Positions 31,200-42,823 of a stretch of DNA of 64,000 bases are shown piece by piece. This stretch comes from Marasmius tenuissimus (Eukaryota; Basidiomycota; Agaricomycetes; Agaricales; Marasmiaceae): NCBI GenBank assembly GCA_029532415.1, contig JAQOTA010000031.1, positions 248,001-312,000 on the forward strand. The letters are read 5' to 3'. A program made the position numbers and the translations under genes. The notes under the pieces are model-generated. The model did not search any database, was not told the origin of the DNA, and was given only the letters and a program-made list of their open reading frames with translations. Numbering within the stretch: the first letter of the stretch is position 1; each line of letters opens with the position of its first letter.

Positions 31200-33120
31200 G
31201 TGAAGTTGACATCTTCATTGATGTTTGATGATGGTGGACTGTGTCCTCAACACCAATTGATGGCTATCGCCGTTGACCATGCAGTGATTTCTTTTATCAT
31301 TGCCTATGATGATGAACCTATGCTGATTGTTGTTTTATTACTCCAGATCGCTATGGCTCCTGTTATGTCTACCCTCATTCACACTGTTGAAGTATTCAAT
31401 GGTGTCAATCCTCCTTTTTGCAAGTGGTCCAAAGGTCTTTCCACCTATGCAATGATCAACAAGTTTTACGACCATTATACTGGGGAAGCGAAAATCCCTG
31501 TTGCACCAGTCAAACCAACTGCTCCAGTACAACCTCAACTGACTACGACCATGACTGGGACTGATGATAGTGCACAGGAGACTATTGTTCCTGTTCCCAC
31601 CACTACCATGACCCAGTACCATGCTGATGTTGAGAAGTATGAGAAAGATGTTGAGAAGTGGGAGAAGGACATGGAGAAGCATGACAAGGTTATGCATCGT
31701 TGGAAGAAGCTCGAGAACAAGGCTATTGGTGCATTACAAGCCACTACCACATTTGCCATGCAGACTGTCATGCACAACGACACCTTCTCTGCTAAGCAAT
31801 GCTTTGATGCTATTGAAGAGAGGTTTGCCGTGTGAATTTTTGTCTCCGTTTGGGCGGACTTCAAGGCAATCATGGACTTTTCTTTGTCCAGTGGCAACCC
31901 CATTCCTGAAATTGCCAGACTCGAACTTCTTTTTGATCAACTCTATGAAGCCTCCATTGAACTTCCTGATGTTATTAAAGCGATGCTCTTACTCTCCATT
32001 CTTCCTCAACAATGGTCAAATGCTCGTGAATTTGCTACAAACAGCAACTCCCCTTCTGAGCTTACTTTCAAAGTTGCTTGTGAAGCTGTAGTTAACCACT
32101 ACAAAGCCCTGGAAACCTGCTCCTCTTGTGTCATGTATCTCTTCTGTTAAAAAGAAGGACAAGGACCCAAAGTTTAACCAACAGTCCAATCCTCCGTTGT
32201 TGTTGTCTAACAATAACAACCAGTCCAATAACAACAACGACCAGAAGAAGAAGAACAACCGACGTGGCAGGAAGAAGAAGGGTGATTCTCAGGACAACAA
32301 GGGTGACTCCTCTCACAAGGGTCATTCCCATATCGTGTCTCTTGCTCATTTGTCCATCTCTTCACCACCCATTGTTCCTGATACTCTATCTGCCGTACAT
32401 CCTGCGGACTGATCCCGGGATCCACTCTACATGCAGTGTTTCTCCGGTGCTACTTCTAGTGGTACTGTTTTTGAGAATGCTCAGGCTGCTTGCAGTCTTG
32501 CCGATTGTCTTGGTGTTTGGTGTTCCCAAGTACGCCCACGTCCTTGAACCTATGGAACAGGCATATGTGGCTGCTTCCTCTTCCTCCCTTGAGCATTGTA
32601 TTGATGGTCCCTTCTCCTCTGCTCCACCTGCAAAGTGTGCTAAGAGCGTTGAGAAGGTTTACAACCTCTATGATTCTTTCTATGAGGACTCCGACTCTGA
32701 ACATGAGGATTGTATTGCATTGAACGCTGTTGACAATTCTTTGTGTACAGAGATTGTGAGTGGAAGTGCCATGGACATTGACAGCAAGATTGCAGATGCC
32801 GCTGGTTTTTCCGACGATGTTGAGTACAATTTGTTCTTCATTGGATCTGAGGAATCTGACAATGACAGGCAGTGCCTTATCTCAGTCTTTCTTCTAACAC
32901 TGATACAAACCTACAGTGCGCTGCTTTACTAGCTGCTTCTAAACGTAGTAGTTCGAGTATCATGTCCTGTATGAAATTTGCTCAATTTATTGGTGATCAC
33001 TTTGCCACATGTGCGAATTGTAAGGGAAAGAAGGTGACTGGAAGCTTGCAAGAGTGGATTGTCGATTCAGGTGCTTCATCACACTTTACTTATGATCTCG
33101 AAGATTTTGCCGAGTATGTA
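31200..33120 (+). pseudogene. element B gag and protease region
   Basis: Gag-like open frame with the core VEVFNGVNPPFCKWSKGLST, a coiled acidic-basic segment (EKYEKDVEKWEKDMEKHDK) and a downstream piece FKAIMDFSLSSGNPIPEIA after a stop. An Asn/Lys-rich basic region (QKKKNNRRGRKKKG) follows. The protease active-site box reads WIVDSGASSHFTYDL near 33.07 kb. At least one frame change and several stops interrupt it. Confidence 0.75.
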
Positions 33121-36100
33121 CTATGAACCCATGAACAATGGACCGCAGCTAAACACTGCACAGAAGGACAACCCTATTCAAATTAAGGGAAAAGGACTGT
33201 GTTCATCTCTCATTCTGTTGAACAATCTGACGGTTGTATGGAGGAACACATTATGCAACTCTACCCTGTCTATTATGTTCCGCTTCTGTCAATTCGACTT
33301 CTCTCGCTTGGAGAATTCTTGCAAGGTGGTCTGCAAGTATGTGGATTGTCTAGCAAATTGGCTTTTTATAATAAGGGTCGACATCAGTCATTGGTATCTT
33401 ACCCACTTACGCCTGGTCAAACCATCTTTTGGGTTAGCTCGCAGAAAGCCTCTGCTTGTAGCTTAATGGCCAGGTCAACAATGGATAAAGTTGACTACAA
33501 GGTTCTACACAGACATTTTGGACATTGTTCAGACAAGGCTCTGGATAAAGCTCGGAAGCATACTAAGAACTTCCCGGAATTCAACCGAAAACCAAAGAAA
33601 ACCTGATTATGCCGAGGATGTGCAGAAGGAAAAATGCACTCCAGATTGTTCCCTGATTCCACTACCCATGCCTCAAAACCCTTCGAGAAAATCCATTGCA
33701 ACCTCAAACAATTCCCCACTGAGTCGTACCACAAATACAGATGGTATATGTTGTTTGTTGACGACTGTACTTCACATGGCTGGACAATGCTCATGCGACG
33801 CAAATCTGACTCTGTCAAGCTGCTCTGTGACTTTATTGCTATGGTGAAGGTGCAATTCCATGTTGACATTAAGGAATGGATGTCCGATGGAGGGGGAGAG
33901 TACAAATCACATGTCTTCAATGATGTACTAAAGGAGCACGGTATCAAAATTCTGACCAGCATTCCATATACGCTGGAACAGAATGGTCGTGCAGAACGGT
34001 TCAATCGGACCATTGTTGAGAAAGCTCAAGCTCTTTGCTTTGATGCTTGTCTTCCACCTTCTTGGTGGGAATTCTGTGTGTTGCATGCCATTGCACTTCA
34101 CAATCAGACACCGTCCCAGCGTTTACGTTGGTTGACCCTGCATGAGAAGTTGCATGGCAGTGCACCGGATGTTTTGGATCTCTGAGTCTTTGGATGCGCA
34201 GCATATGTGTTTATTCCAGAAAAGCATTGAGTTAACAAGTTATCTCTGCATTCGGAACTGATGACCTTTATTGGTTTTCAGGAAGGCATGAAAGGATATG
34301 TCTTCATGAAGATGTCCAATAATACAATCTTTAAAAGCGCTACTGCTCTGTTCGATGAAAACCTGTTCCCAAAGTGTTCTGATAAGAAACCTCGTGGCTT
34401 TACCCCGGTGGGTGAAATCCCTGAAATACCGCCGGTATTGGGTGAAAATCCCAACTTCTCTTCGGATAGTGATGATGATTTGTCTGATGACGATCTTTAT
34501 CCTCCCAAGAACCTTCCAAAGCAATTGGAATCTCTGCATGACGATGATGGAGATGGTCCTGTACCTCAGGGTGAATATCAACATCCTGATCCTGATCCTC
34601 TGTTTCAGCCTCCCAGGCCACCTACACCAGTGGGTGGACAAGAGCAGTCTCCGCCGCCAAGGTGTTCAGGCAGGAAACGGACGGGTACTAAGCAACCTGA
34701 TAATGTATTTGGTGAACAACGAGACCCAAATAATCCCTCATGCATTGTGCAGAGATGCCACAGGCAATAGAGAACCCATGGATCCACCTACCACTCGTAG
34801 GAGAGGCAGACCCAGAAAGGTTCCTGGGACTAATTGTGCCAGTCTGTCTACCATGTGTAACTCCAGGGGGAGTCAACTCGATAGCTTAGTGCAACAATTA
34901 TCCCAGGAAGGGGGAGTAGGTTTTGTGATTTATCTGCTGAATCGGGCAGTACCCATTCACGATGACCTCACCAATATGTCTAATGTTTGAGAGTGGACTC
35001 CCCATGACATACTGAAGCTGCCAGCTGAGCTGCAGAGAGAATGGAAGGCTGCTTGCCGCAATGAACTAGAGGCTCTTTGCAAGTGCAAGGTCTTTGAATT
35101 GGTTGACCTACCTAAAGGTCGCAAGGCTGTCAAGAATAGATGGGTGTTTGACGTCAAGTCAGACAGTTGAAAGAAAGCTCGACTTGTTGCCAAGGCTTTC
35201 TCTCAGGTCAAAGGTGTTGACTTTGATGAGATTTTCTCACCAGTTGTGCGGTTTGAAACTGTACGGATTATGCTTGCACTTGCAGCTCTCAAAAACTGGC
35301 ACATTCAGGCATTGGATGTGAAGAATGCCTTTCTTTATGGTGAACTTAAAGAAGAGATCTATATAGATCAACCTGAAGGTTTCAAAGTTAAGGGTCAGGA
35401 AGGCAAAGTCTATCACCTTTGCCGTGCATTATATGGACTGAAGCAAGCCACTCTTGAGTGGTGGTGTACTCTCAATTTGTCCATGGAAGTAATGGGCTTC
35501 AAACGCCTGACTTTTGATGCAGGTCTCTTCATCTGCAAAGATCATGAGACTGGTGAAGAATCTATCGCCTTGATTTACATTGACAATGCATTATTCCTTG
35601 GACCCAACAAAGCCTTTGTCGATAAAAAGAAAGCCGAGTTTTTGGCTTGTTGGGAATGCCGTGATTTGGGGGAAGCTAAGGAGTTCTTGCGCATGCATAT
35701 TCAATGCAAAGGCCGTAAGATCCTTCTTGACCAGACCAACTACTTAAAGAAGGTCTTGAAGTGATTTGGCATGCAGAATGTAAAAGCAGCTGATACTCCT
35801 CTTCCCGCCGGCTATATTCCACAACCCAACAAAGGTCCTGTTGATCCCGAACGTTGTGCTCGATATCAATCAGTGATTGGATCGCTTCTGTATATCATGC
35901 TTGGCACTCGTCCAGATATTGCCTACGCTGTTACAAAGCTTTCTCAATTCTCTGCTAATCCATCGGAAGATCACCTGAAGAAGGTGCTTTATATTTGCCG
36001 CTATCTTGCAGGAACTCCAGACTATGCATTAGTCTATGATGGAGCCTCTGACAGAGGTTTACTAGCATTCACTGATTCTGATTGGGCTGCTGATCCTATC

Positions 36101-36215
36101 AAGCGTCGGTCAATCACGGGCTATTTTTTCAAATTGGCAGGTGGCATCTTCTGTTGGCAATCACGTGCCCAGAAGACTGTTGCACTTTCATCCACTGAAG
36201 CTGAATACATGGCGC
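33121..36215 (+). pseudogene. element B integrase and reverse transcriptase
   Basis: Integrase retains the D, D, E set (MLFVDDCTSHGW, WMSDGGGEYKSH, EQNGRAERFNRT). Reverse transcriptase has AKAFSQVKGVDFDEIFSPVV, DVKNAFLYGELKEEIYIDQP and LIYIDNALFLGP, where the second Asp of the YVDD-type box has become Asn. RNase H begins AFTDSDWAADPIKRRSITGY and runs to EAEYMAL at the C2 insertion. In-frame TGA codons at 33604, 34183, 34228, 35168 and 35762 interrupt conserved stretches where Arg is expected. Confidence 0.85.
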
Positions 36216-37473
36216 TGATGAGCCAGCATGGTTCAAGTGCACAGTGGGTATAACGAAGTAAACCTCACATGGGTAATACACAGAGTGTTCTTGTAGTCTT
36301 GAGATGTGTTAGGATCGTGCGGATCGGATAGGGATAAGATAAGATATGGGATTTTATATGCTGTCGGATAGATGGATAGGAAAGAGATATGATGAAGGAG
36401 TGTGGGAGCAACGGATCTAGAGCAGACAGTAGCTGAAGGTTTCGCCAACAGCACCATGAACTGAGCTGTCCTTCTACTAGACTAAGAGGACAAGTTGCGA
36501 GATAGAAGAAAAGACATGATAGAGAAGTATCCAGGTGAGTCCTGGTTGAAACCTGGTTGATTTCGAGTCTTCAGATACAGGATAGAAGTATAGAGCTTAT
36601 ATAGGGTTATAGTAAATGAATGAATCATAAGTGAGTCAAGTGCGGGAAAGGATGTATCATATGGAAGTCAAATACGGGGAGAATAATACCGGAAGGGAAA
36701 TGAACCGGAAATGAATAAGTGCGTGATGGAATGAAGATATGAATAGAATAAGTGAGCGTGGAAATATCTCGGAAGTCGGAGATAAGTAAGTCAGAATAAG
36801 TCAGAATGAAGAATGGAAAGAGTCCCGGAAGCGGAGGCGGAAGTGGCGGAGGTTTCGGGGATGGACTTGGTGTAAGAGACTGAAGTGCGGAAGTGAAGGT
36901 TGAGTGCCGGGGATGGAATAGTGTTGGAATGGACTAGAATAATAGCCCGGAAGTACCCGGAATGGGTCTGGAAGTGATGTGACTAGCCAAGCGTGATGTG
37001 ACCAGGTGAGATAGACCAGGGTAAGATGCATGGATGTAACAAGATGCTTGAGAAGAGGTGATAATCAAGTAGATTGTCCTAAGGCTTAAGGCCTTTTGTC
37101 CAGTCTTTTATACATAAGTTTCTGGTACATGTAATGAGTATTACACTAACTGAAACTACTACTAGAAGTAGGTGCTCGGCCCTAAAGGCGTAAAAGACAT
37201 TAGTACTGTGTAAGTACTTCTACCATGAATGGTAGTATGCTTGGTGAGCATAGTCGTGTTTGCCTCATGTATTGAAGGCTCTACTTATGCTATTGGATAG
37301 CGACTGTCTATAGTGTCATATATGATGAAACTAGATGTATGTAGTAAGGTACGTAGACAGAGACGTAGTACTTGCATGAGAACGCAAGTGTTCTAGAGGC
37401 GTAGCTCTATAAATAGTGTGACGCGTAAACAACACGTCAACAGTGTATCACATGATTTCCATCATGTTCAACA
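36216..37473. mobile_element. solo LTR C2, interrupted by E2
   Basis: Parts 36216-36306 and 37047-37473 form a ~518-bp copy of LTR family C. It has TGATGAGCCAGCATG and ATGTTCAACA ends and the perfect duplication GGCGC on both sides (36211-36215 and 37474-37478). Removing it restores the B RNase H reading from EAEYMAL to SDC, so it lies in the middle of a codon string. Confidence 0.85.
36307..37041 (-). mobile_element. solo LTR E2 (735 bp)
   Basis: On the minus strand it runs TGTTACATCCATGC to CCGCACGATCCTAACA, flanked by the perfect duplication AGATG (36302-36306 and 37042-37046). It shares its ends and interior blocks with E1 in opposite orientation. TGTTA..TAACA ends suggest a Ty3-type family; this is not proven. 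Confidence 0.85.
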
Positions 37474-37478
37474 GGCGC

Positions 37479-37836
37479 TATCCGATTGTAGTCATTAGGC
37501 TGTGTGGATTCAACAGTTACTCTCTGAACTTGGAATTGATATGACTCCTGTACCTATATGTGGAGACAATCAAGGCTTGATTTTTATCACCTCTAACCCA
37601 GTTCAAGAATGTCGCACCAAACACATTGATATTCGCTAGCATTACATTTGCAAATGTGTTGCAGACTGTAAGGTTGATCTTTTCTTTATTGACAGTGCCT
37701 ATAATCCTGTGGATATGTTTACCAAGAATTTGGGTTATGTCAAGTTCTCCGCCTTTAGAGAACATCTTGGACTTGAATTTTATTCGTCTGAATAGACGCT
37801 TTGTGCTCTACTGGTGCCGCACTTAGCGAGGGGGAG
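37479..37836 (+). pseudogene. element B RNase H C-terminus and purine tract
   Basis: Continues from before C2: SDCSH, then a TAG, then AVWIQQLLSELGIDM and VPICGDNQGLIFI. HIDIR is followed by another TAG, then HYICKCVAD and the ending NPVDMFTKNLG. Two TAG codons stand where Gln is usual. GCGAGGGGGAGA at 37826-37836 is the polypurine tract. Confidence 0.8.
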
Positions 37837-38094
37837 AGTTGAATCCAGACTACCGGATATATGGACCATTGTATCGGGCCACATCTATGCTTCAATCATT
37901 TCACTATGATCTGTGCTATTCCTAGTCACTCCCGTTATAGTAGCTACAGCCACCTCTGTATAGTATATAAGTAGCTCTGTATCTACATGCAATACCAGTA
38001 CTTTTACTACTCTTGTTACTGCCTCTAAGCCTATCTCCAGGTGAGCTAGTCTGTCCCATGCTGCCACTGCGTGGGCAGGACCTCTGCCTCAACA
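37837..38094 (+). repeat. 3' LTR of element B
   Basis: 258 bp matching 30757-31014; the expected first T is A. Followed by the target duplication ATAAA. Confidence 0.9.
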
Positions 38095-38161
38095 ATAAAT
38101 AGTGTGTGATGCGTAAATAACACGTCAACAATGTATTACATGATATCCATCACGTTCAACA

Positions 38162-40130
38162 GTCCCATTAGAGTTCCGTTGGATTGGAACATTCAAAGTT
38201 CTTTTCCTTTCAACATGTTGGAGCTGCCAGCATCTGCAAGGCGAGTGAGCGAGTTCAAATTAAATTTGGCAGTAGGAACATAAGCTGTGTTCCAAAGTTT
38301 GATCTGATGGTGTTTGCCATTCTCGTGTTGTAACATGATGGATACAGTGACGTGTCCCTTAATGGTTGATTTGCCGGTATAGCTGCAGACAGGTTCATTG
38401 GTGGGTGTGAAGGATCTGAATAGAGATTGATCAGTGCAGAAATGACGAGTGGCACCCGTGTTGGCAAGCCAGGGGACAGAAGTAGCGGTGTGGGCGACTG
38501 CAACAGTGTCTTCATCAGTTTTGGAGATGATGGCAAATCCATAGTTGGGAGTCAGTTGGGAAGTAGTGACGTTGGCGCATGTATTGTGAGATTGGTTCCT
38601 AGCTGCTTTGCCGGCTTCGGTCTGTGGATCTCCTCGTTGCCGTTTGAGACAGTGTTTGGAATAATGGCCTTTGATGCCGCAGTGGTGGCAGATGACGTTG
38701 GGGTTGCCGGGCTTGCGCTTTGGTCAGTGTGAATTGTTGTTGGAGTGAGTTTGGAAGGCTTGTGTTACATCCATGCCGGTTCCGGGGTTTCCGAAGGTCT
38801 CTATCCACCTTCTGGAGATTCCGATACTCGGAATCTACTTTATGTTTCTTTTCCTTCACGATCCTTTCCGGAACATGACTTCAGATTCCGACGTTGTGTC
38901 CCCGGTACTTACGGATCGGAGATACATATTCACCGTTCATCTCCGAGTAGTACGTATACTCTACATTCCGACATTCCGCTCTCCATTCTATCATGACTCA
39001 TCCCATACATTCCATTCTGACACTTCATTTCCGATTCATCTCCGACTCCGGGACTTCACCCTCCGTCTCGGATTCCGTACTGTACATACATTCTCTCCCG
39101 CTCTTGACTCACCTTCGGTACTACGATCACCGGAACCCCTTCGGAGGTCTCGGAGATCGATACATATATAAGCTAGATACTTCACGACTTGTATTCCTCA
39201 GAATTAAAATCAACTTGGTTTCCGTTTATCTCATTCGTCTCATTCCGTCTCTTTATCTCTATCGCCTCTTCATCTTTATCTTCCTTTCCTTCCGGTCAAG
39301 GACAACTCAACTCAACGGTGTCGTTGGCAAAACCTTCGACTATTGTCCAGCCATCCGTTCGGCCTTCCGGTTGTCGGAATCTCTCCAACTCCAACTAGTC
39401 CATTCCGGCACGTTGGCTTCTGTCTCTTCCGCTCGGACCTCCATCCGGGCTGTCATATCCGCACGATCCTAACAGCTTGGGCAGATGAGGAGGAATTGCC
39501 AGATCTGTGTGTACGTTGTTCAGCCTCAGCAAGTAAACAAGAAATTAATTTAGAAGTTCTGCCAAGATCTGCATTGTCAAGCCCGGAGACAACAGGGTCT
39601 CAGGACTCTGGTAAAGATAAGAGAAGTGTGGAATTGAATTCCTCATCAGGTAGGTCGTGTCCAAGAGAATTGAGTTTGAAGGAGTATTCTTGTAGTTTAT
39701 CAATGTGTTTCTGCATGTTGTCGCTGTCCGAGTAGCGTAGTTGGGCCATGTTCCTTTTGACTATTATGGGTCCTAAGGCACCATGAGGCTTAAAGTAGCC
39801 AGTGATTTCTTGTAGTAGCTTGTAGGAGGTGTGAGCATTGGCAAAGTGTTTGACCAAAGTGTTGGACAGTCGGAAACAGATGGCTCGAGAAGCTTTCTTG
39901 TCCTTGTCCCAATCGAGAATTGAGACGTCTTCTGACTTCTGGCTTTCTTTGAAGGCGTCATCCAATTCGCCTTTGGTTTTGGTGATGGGATTCGGGCGCT
40001 TCTCAGTACCAGTGGCAATATCGAGAACTTGGAGTTCGTTGAGGATGTTGGTGATTTTAATTAGCCAGCCAGGGTTACATTCCTTGGTGTCGAGTGCTTT
40101 GATGATGATCTTGTCGAAGGTGGTAGTCAT
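38162..40130 (-). pseudogene. element A gag, zinc knuckle and protease, split by E1
   Basis: ATG at 40130 opens MTTTFDKIIIKALDTKE, a copia-type gag running to RSGNSSSSAQ at the E1 insertion. Past E1 it continues AFQTHSNNNSH, a TGA (38726-38724), then PKRKPGNP. The CCHC knuckle is CHHCGIKGHYSKHC (about 38.69 kb). The protease box reads WLANTGATRHF where the catalytic residue should be Asp. The frame reaches NGTLM at the C1 insertion. Confidence 0.8.
38763..39474 (+). mobile_element. solo LTR E1 (712 bp) in the gag of element A
   Basis: TGTTACATCCATGCCGG to CCGCACGATCCTAACA, flanked by the perfect duplication GCTTG (38758-38762 and 39475-39479). Rich in TTCCGG/TCCGA blocks; a CATATATAAG TATA-like box lies near 39,163. 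Same family as E2, opposite orientation. Confidence 0.9.
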
Positions 40131-40219
40131 GACGAGAATAGAAGTTGATGGTGAGGAGTGAATAGAATTACGAGAGGGTCGAGTAGATTGTGATGCAACA
40201 AAAGTGTTGCTGCTACCAA

Positions 40220-40579
40220 GTTGCGAGTAACGGTGAAGAGTATTGAGTTTACCGGAAGAGTGGAGTTGACAAGTAGTGAAGAGTAAGTCAGAGCTAGGGC
40301 TCAACGTAGAAGAGAAGAAAGTAGAATAATGATTATACAGGATGAGAGAGAGAACTTATATACTGTAGAGTGAACTACGGAGTCCAGATATCTAATCTGT
40401 AAGTACATATGACAAGATGGAGATAGAGGCATAGGGCATAGGAAATGAGTAAGTAAGAATGTAAAAGTGGAGATTAACTACTGTGCATGACATAGTACAG
40501 ACTGGAGGTCAAGGGTTGTATAGTACAATAGGTCCTAGGGTTAGTGAGGTCATAAGGCTGGTATATAGTGTGTAATTCA
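40220..40579 (-). repeat. 5' LTR of element A
   Basis: Matches 26914-27265. On the minus strand it is followed by TTGGTAGCAGC, a plausible tRNA primer site, then the gag leader. Confidence 0.85.
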
Positions 40580-40989
40580 ATTTTTTATGCCTCAGATTGT
40601 GGATCGTGATAACCGATTGCAGTTTTTCTTTTCTATAGCTTAACGTATCAATATAGGTAGCCAGCATCATTCCGATGGTCAGAGCTAGCAACCCCTGAGA
40701 ACATCACATCAGAGCAACATCAGAGCAAAGGCCAGTCAAATCAGTAGAGAGATACAAATGATGCCTAACTATCCGTTGCGTACTCCGTCTTCAGCACAGA
40801 GTTAGATGGCGTGTTGTGGCAGTGTATATTTAGCGCATTTATCAGAATGTCCCGGGCATTGGATAGTTTTATATTACCAGACTTCTCACTCCATTCACTG
40901 CAGTTCAATAATTTTGGAAGCTGCCAAATCATCCCTCATGTCATCCCTCTCGTTTCGCGACACATGGATCTGCTTTTTGAAACTGTCCC

Positions 40990-42628
40990 CAGAACGGCCG
41001 GGCTTTGAATGTGGGGGATGATGTCCCAATATCCAGGGTCATGATCTCTTCAAGCCGCTTATTCTTCGCAGCACACCGAACCTCTTTCACAAAATCTTTG
41101 TCAACCTCAGTATGGAATTCAATTGCACCGGACCCAGAAGCCTCTCTGTCGATGTCACCACCTAGGTCGTCAAAGGGATTTGGATAGCAGAAGTTCTCGG
41201 TATGGCACCAGACCTCTTCCTCGTGCAGACTGAGATTGTAATGAATCGGGGGATTGGGAATGTGATGCCTACGCCACCATCATCTCGCTCGTCGTTGAAT
41301 TCTTAGTCCGGTTTAGGTTGATCGCCATATGTTTGAGATGGGGTGCCTTGGAACGGATGATTTCCTGATTGTCGCGAGTGTGAACTCTATATACCTTTCG
41401 TCTGGCGAAGCAAATCTGAGTTCAAGTCTCTCACGTAGTGGCGAAGTAGAGAGGAGGTCAATGTGGCCGTGATACTCCACGATTGGAAGAGATTGAAAGA
41501 GTGATGTCGACGATAAGATATCCCCCAGTGTTGATTGATATTGTTAGCATCAGTCGCTCGAGAAGAAGCGATCCGTTGTGCATCAATTTAAGACTTTTCA
41601 GTCGATGAAAGGCTTTATGCTCCGATAGCATACTCCATCCACTCCGAAAGCCGAGGAATGAAGGCCAGCGGGGACAGGGTATAGCAAAACGATTGCCATA
41701 TACAGTGCACCGTCTAATGATCTTGACACTGGTCTTCCGCATCGGTTTGGCCACTTGCAATTTATTCGCCTCCAACTCCTTCTCCTCCCCCTTGATGTCA
41801 TGGACAATAAGATAAGTACCAGAGCTCATTTTGAACTTCTCTAAATCCGATGACAACGCTAGAATCCGCTCGAATGCAGCTTGTCCCAAATTTGCACTCA
41901 ACGGGTATCCGTTACCGAACCCCGCTTCAATTCCTCGCAGACACGGTGAACGCGCTGAGAATTTATCGCATGGATCTCCGACGTTGACATTGGACAAAAA
42001 ACAGGTCCAATTCCGGACATAGAGGTGACAGGGCGGGTTCTTCAACTCGAACTGTTGGAGTACAAGAGAGACTCTCAGCGTAGTTGAAGACCAACTTTCG
42101 CAGACTCGTGGTTCGCGATAAATGTTACGAAAGTATTCTATTGATCGAAGATTTTCTGCTCGGCCCGTGGGAACATTAGGGAGTGAGGATCCATCTTTGA
42201 GTTTTGGCTCTTTGTCTTCTCCTCGTCATGCGATGAATGCCGAGGCAGTGATCTCCTGACACCTCTTCAAATTGCGTGAGTTGAAGGTAACTTCAACAAC
42301 GCATCTCGGAGTTGCTCAGGAGCATGGGAGTATGATGATTAGAGAGCATCCTCCTGTCTCGGTGCCTTGGTTTTCGTTAGTCAAAATCAAAGGTCATTTC
42401 GTGGTATATAAAAGCAGAGCAGCCTCGTAGATATGTTTTCTGACTCGCAAGAGGGAAAAGACCATGTGATGTGGGGTATCGTGAATCTGCAGTGTACGTC
42501 AGATATGCAGCAATATGAATGAATACGAAATGACCCACAAGTTCGAATATCTCAGCCAGAAGTTCAGCACTCAGCATGTTGAGAACTGGCGACATGGTAG
42601 TAGAGGGACACGAGCAGTCAACTAACAT
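40990..42628 (-). pseudogene. F-box protein gene remnant
   Basis: An ATG at 42628 leads to MLSAELLAEIFELV, the N-terminal half of an F-box, followed by a possible short intron and GLFPLASQ. Further minus-strand open pieces include ESWSSTTLRVSLVLQQFELKN (about 42.1 kb), a hydrophobic/Leu stretch around 41.55 kb, and an acidic segment RCAAKNKRLEEIMTLDIG (about 41.0 kb) typical of the C-terminal part of mushroom F-box/LRR proteins. Stops lie between the pieces, and the central F-box tryptophan region is missing, so the gene looks decayed. F-box proteins normally act as SCF ubiquitin-ligase adaptors. Confidence 0.5.
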
Positions 42629-42823
42629 TCCTAGAGAGCGCTGAGTCCGGGAAGGAGGTACCACACTTGTTACGAATGCTGCAGTGAGCCTCAACTTGTT
42701 TAGAATAAACAGTTTTTGTATCCTAAACGTTCTCAAACTGGGCTTACATAGTCAAGGGAACCTACGGGACGCAAGACATTCTTTTCGGCGATAGGCAATC
42801 ATTTCAGGCCTTACCTTCAGTTA

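Larger units (their letters stand above)
30757..38094 (+). mobile_element. copia-type LTR retrotransposon B inside C1
   Basis: 258-bp LTRs (30757-31014 and 37837-38094) begin TGTTGAATC (first base changed in the 3' copy) and end CTCAACA. They are flanked by the perfect duplication ATAAA (30752-30756 and 38095-38099). The primer site GGTTATGGGCCCC directly follows the 5' LTR, and the purine tract GCGAGGGGGAGA precedes the 3' LTR. Internal order is gag, protease, integrase, reverse transcriptase, RNase H. The element is disabled by many stops and by C2 inserted in RNase H. Confidence 0.9.
30315..38161. mobile_element. solo LTR C1, interrupted by element B
   Basis: Sequence parts 30315-30756 and 38100-38161 make a ~504-bp LTR from TGATGAGCCAGCAT to CGTTCAACA. 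It is flanked by the perfect 5-bp duplication GTCCC (30310-30314 and 38162-38166) and sits in the protease-integrase region of element A. It matches C2 in B over its length. Internal coding is missing, so it is a solo LTR left by LTR-LTR recombination. The family is unknown. Confidence 0.85.
26914..40579 (-). mobile_element. copia-type LTR retrotransposon A, split by nested insertions
   Basis: Both LTRs (26914-27265 and 40220-40579) lie in the same orientation, about 95 percent alike by eye; the right copy has 10 extra bases (TGGTATATAG). Read on the minus strand, the element runs 5' LTR, gag, protease, integrase, reverse transcriptase, RNase H, 3' LTR: copia order. A TGGTAGC primer site follows the 5' LTR and a GAGGGGAAG purine tract precedes the 3' LTR. 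Stops, a protease Asp-to-Asn change and insertions show it is dead. No convincing target duplication was found. Confidence 0.85.

Noticed and set aside
26914..40579. Elements A and B as one long rearranged element
   Set aside because: They lie in opposite orientation, have different LTRs, different primer sites and independent target duplications.
26905..40585. Target duplication of element A (ATTTT)
   Set aside because: ATTTT occurs near both ends, but using it requires LTR ends that do not fit TG..CA or the primer site; left as unproven.
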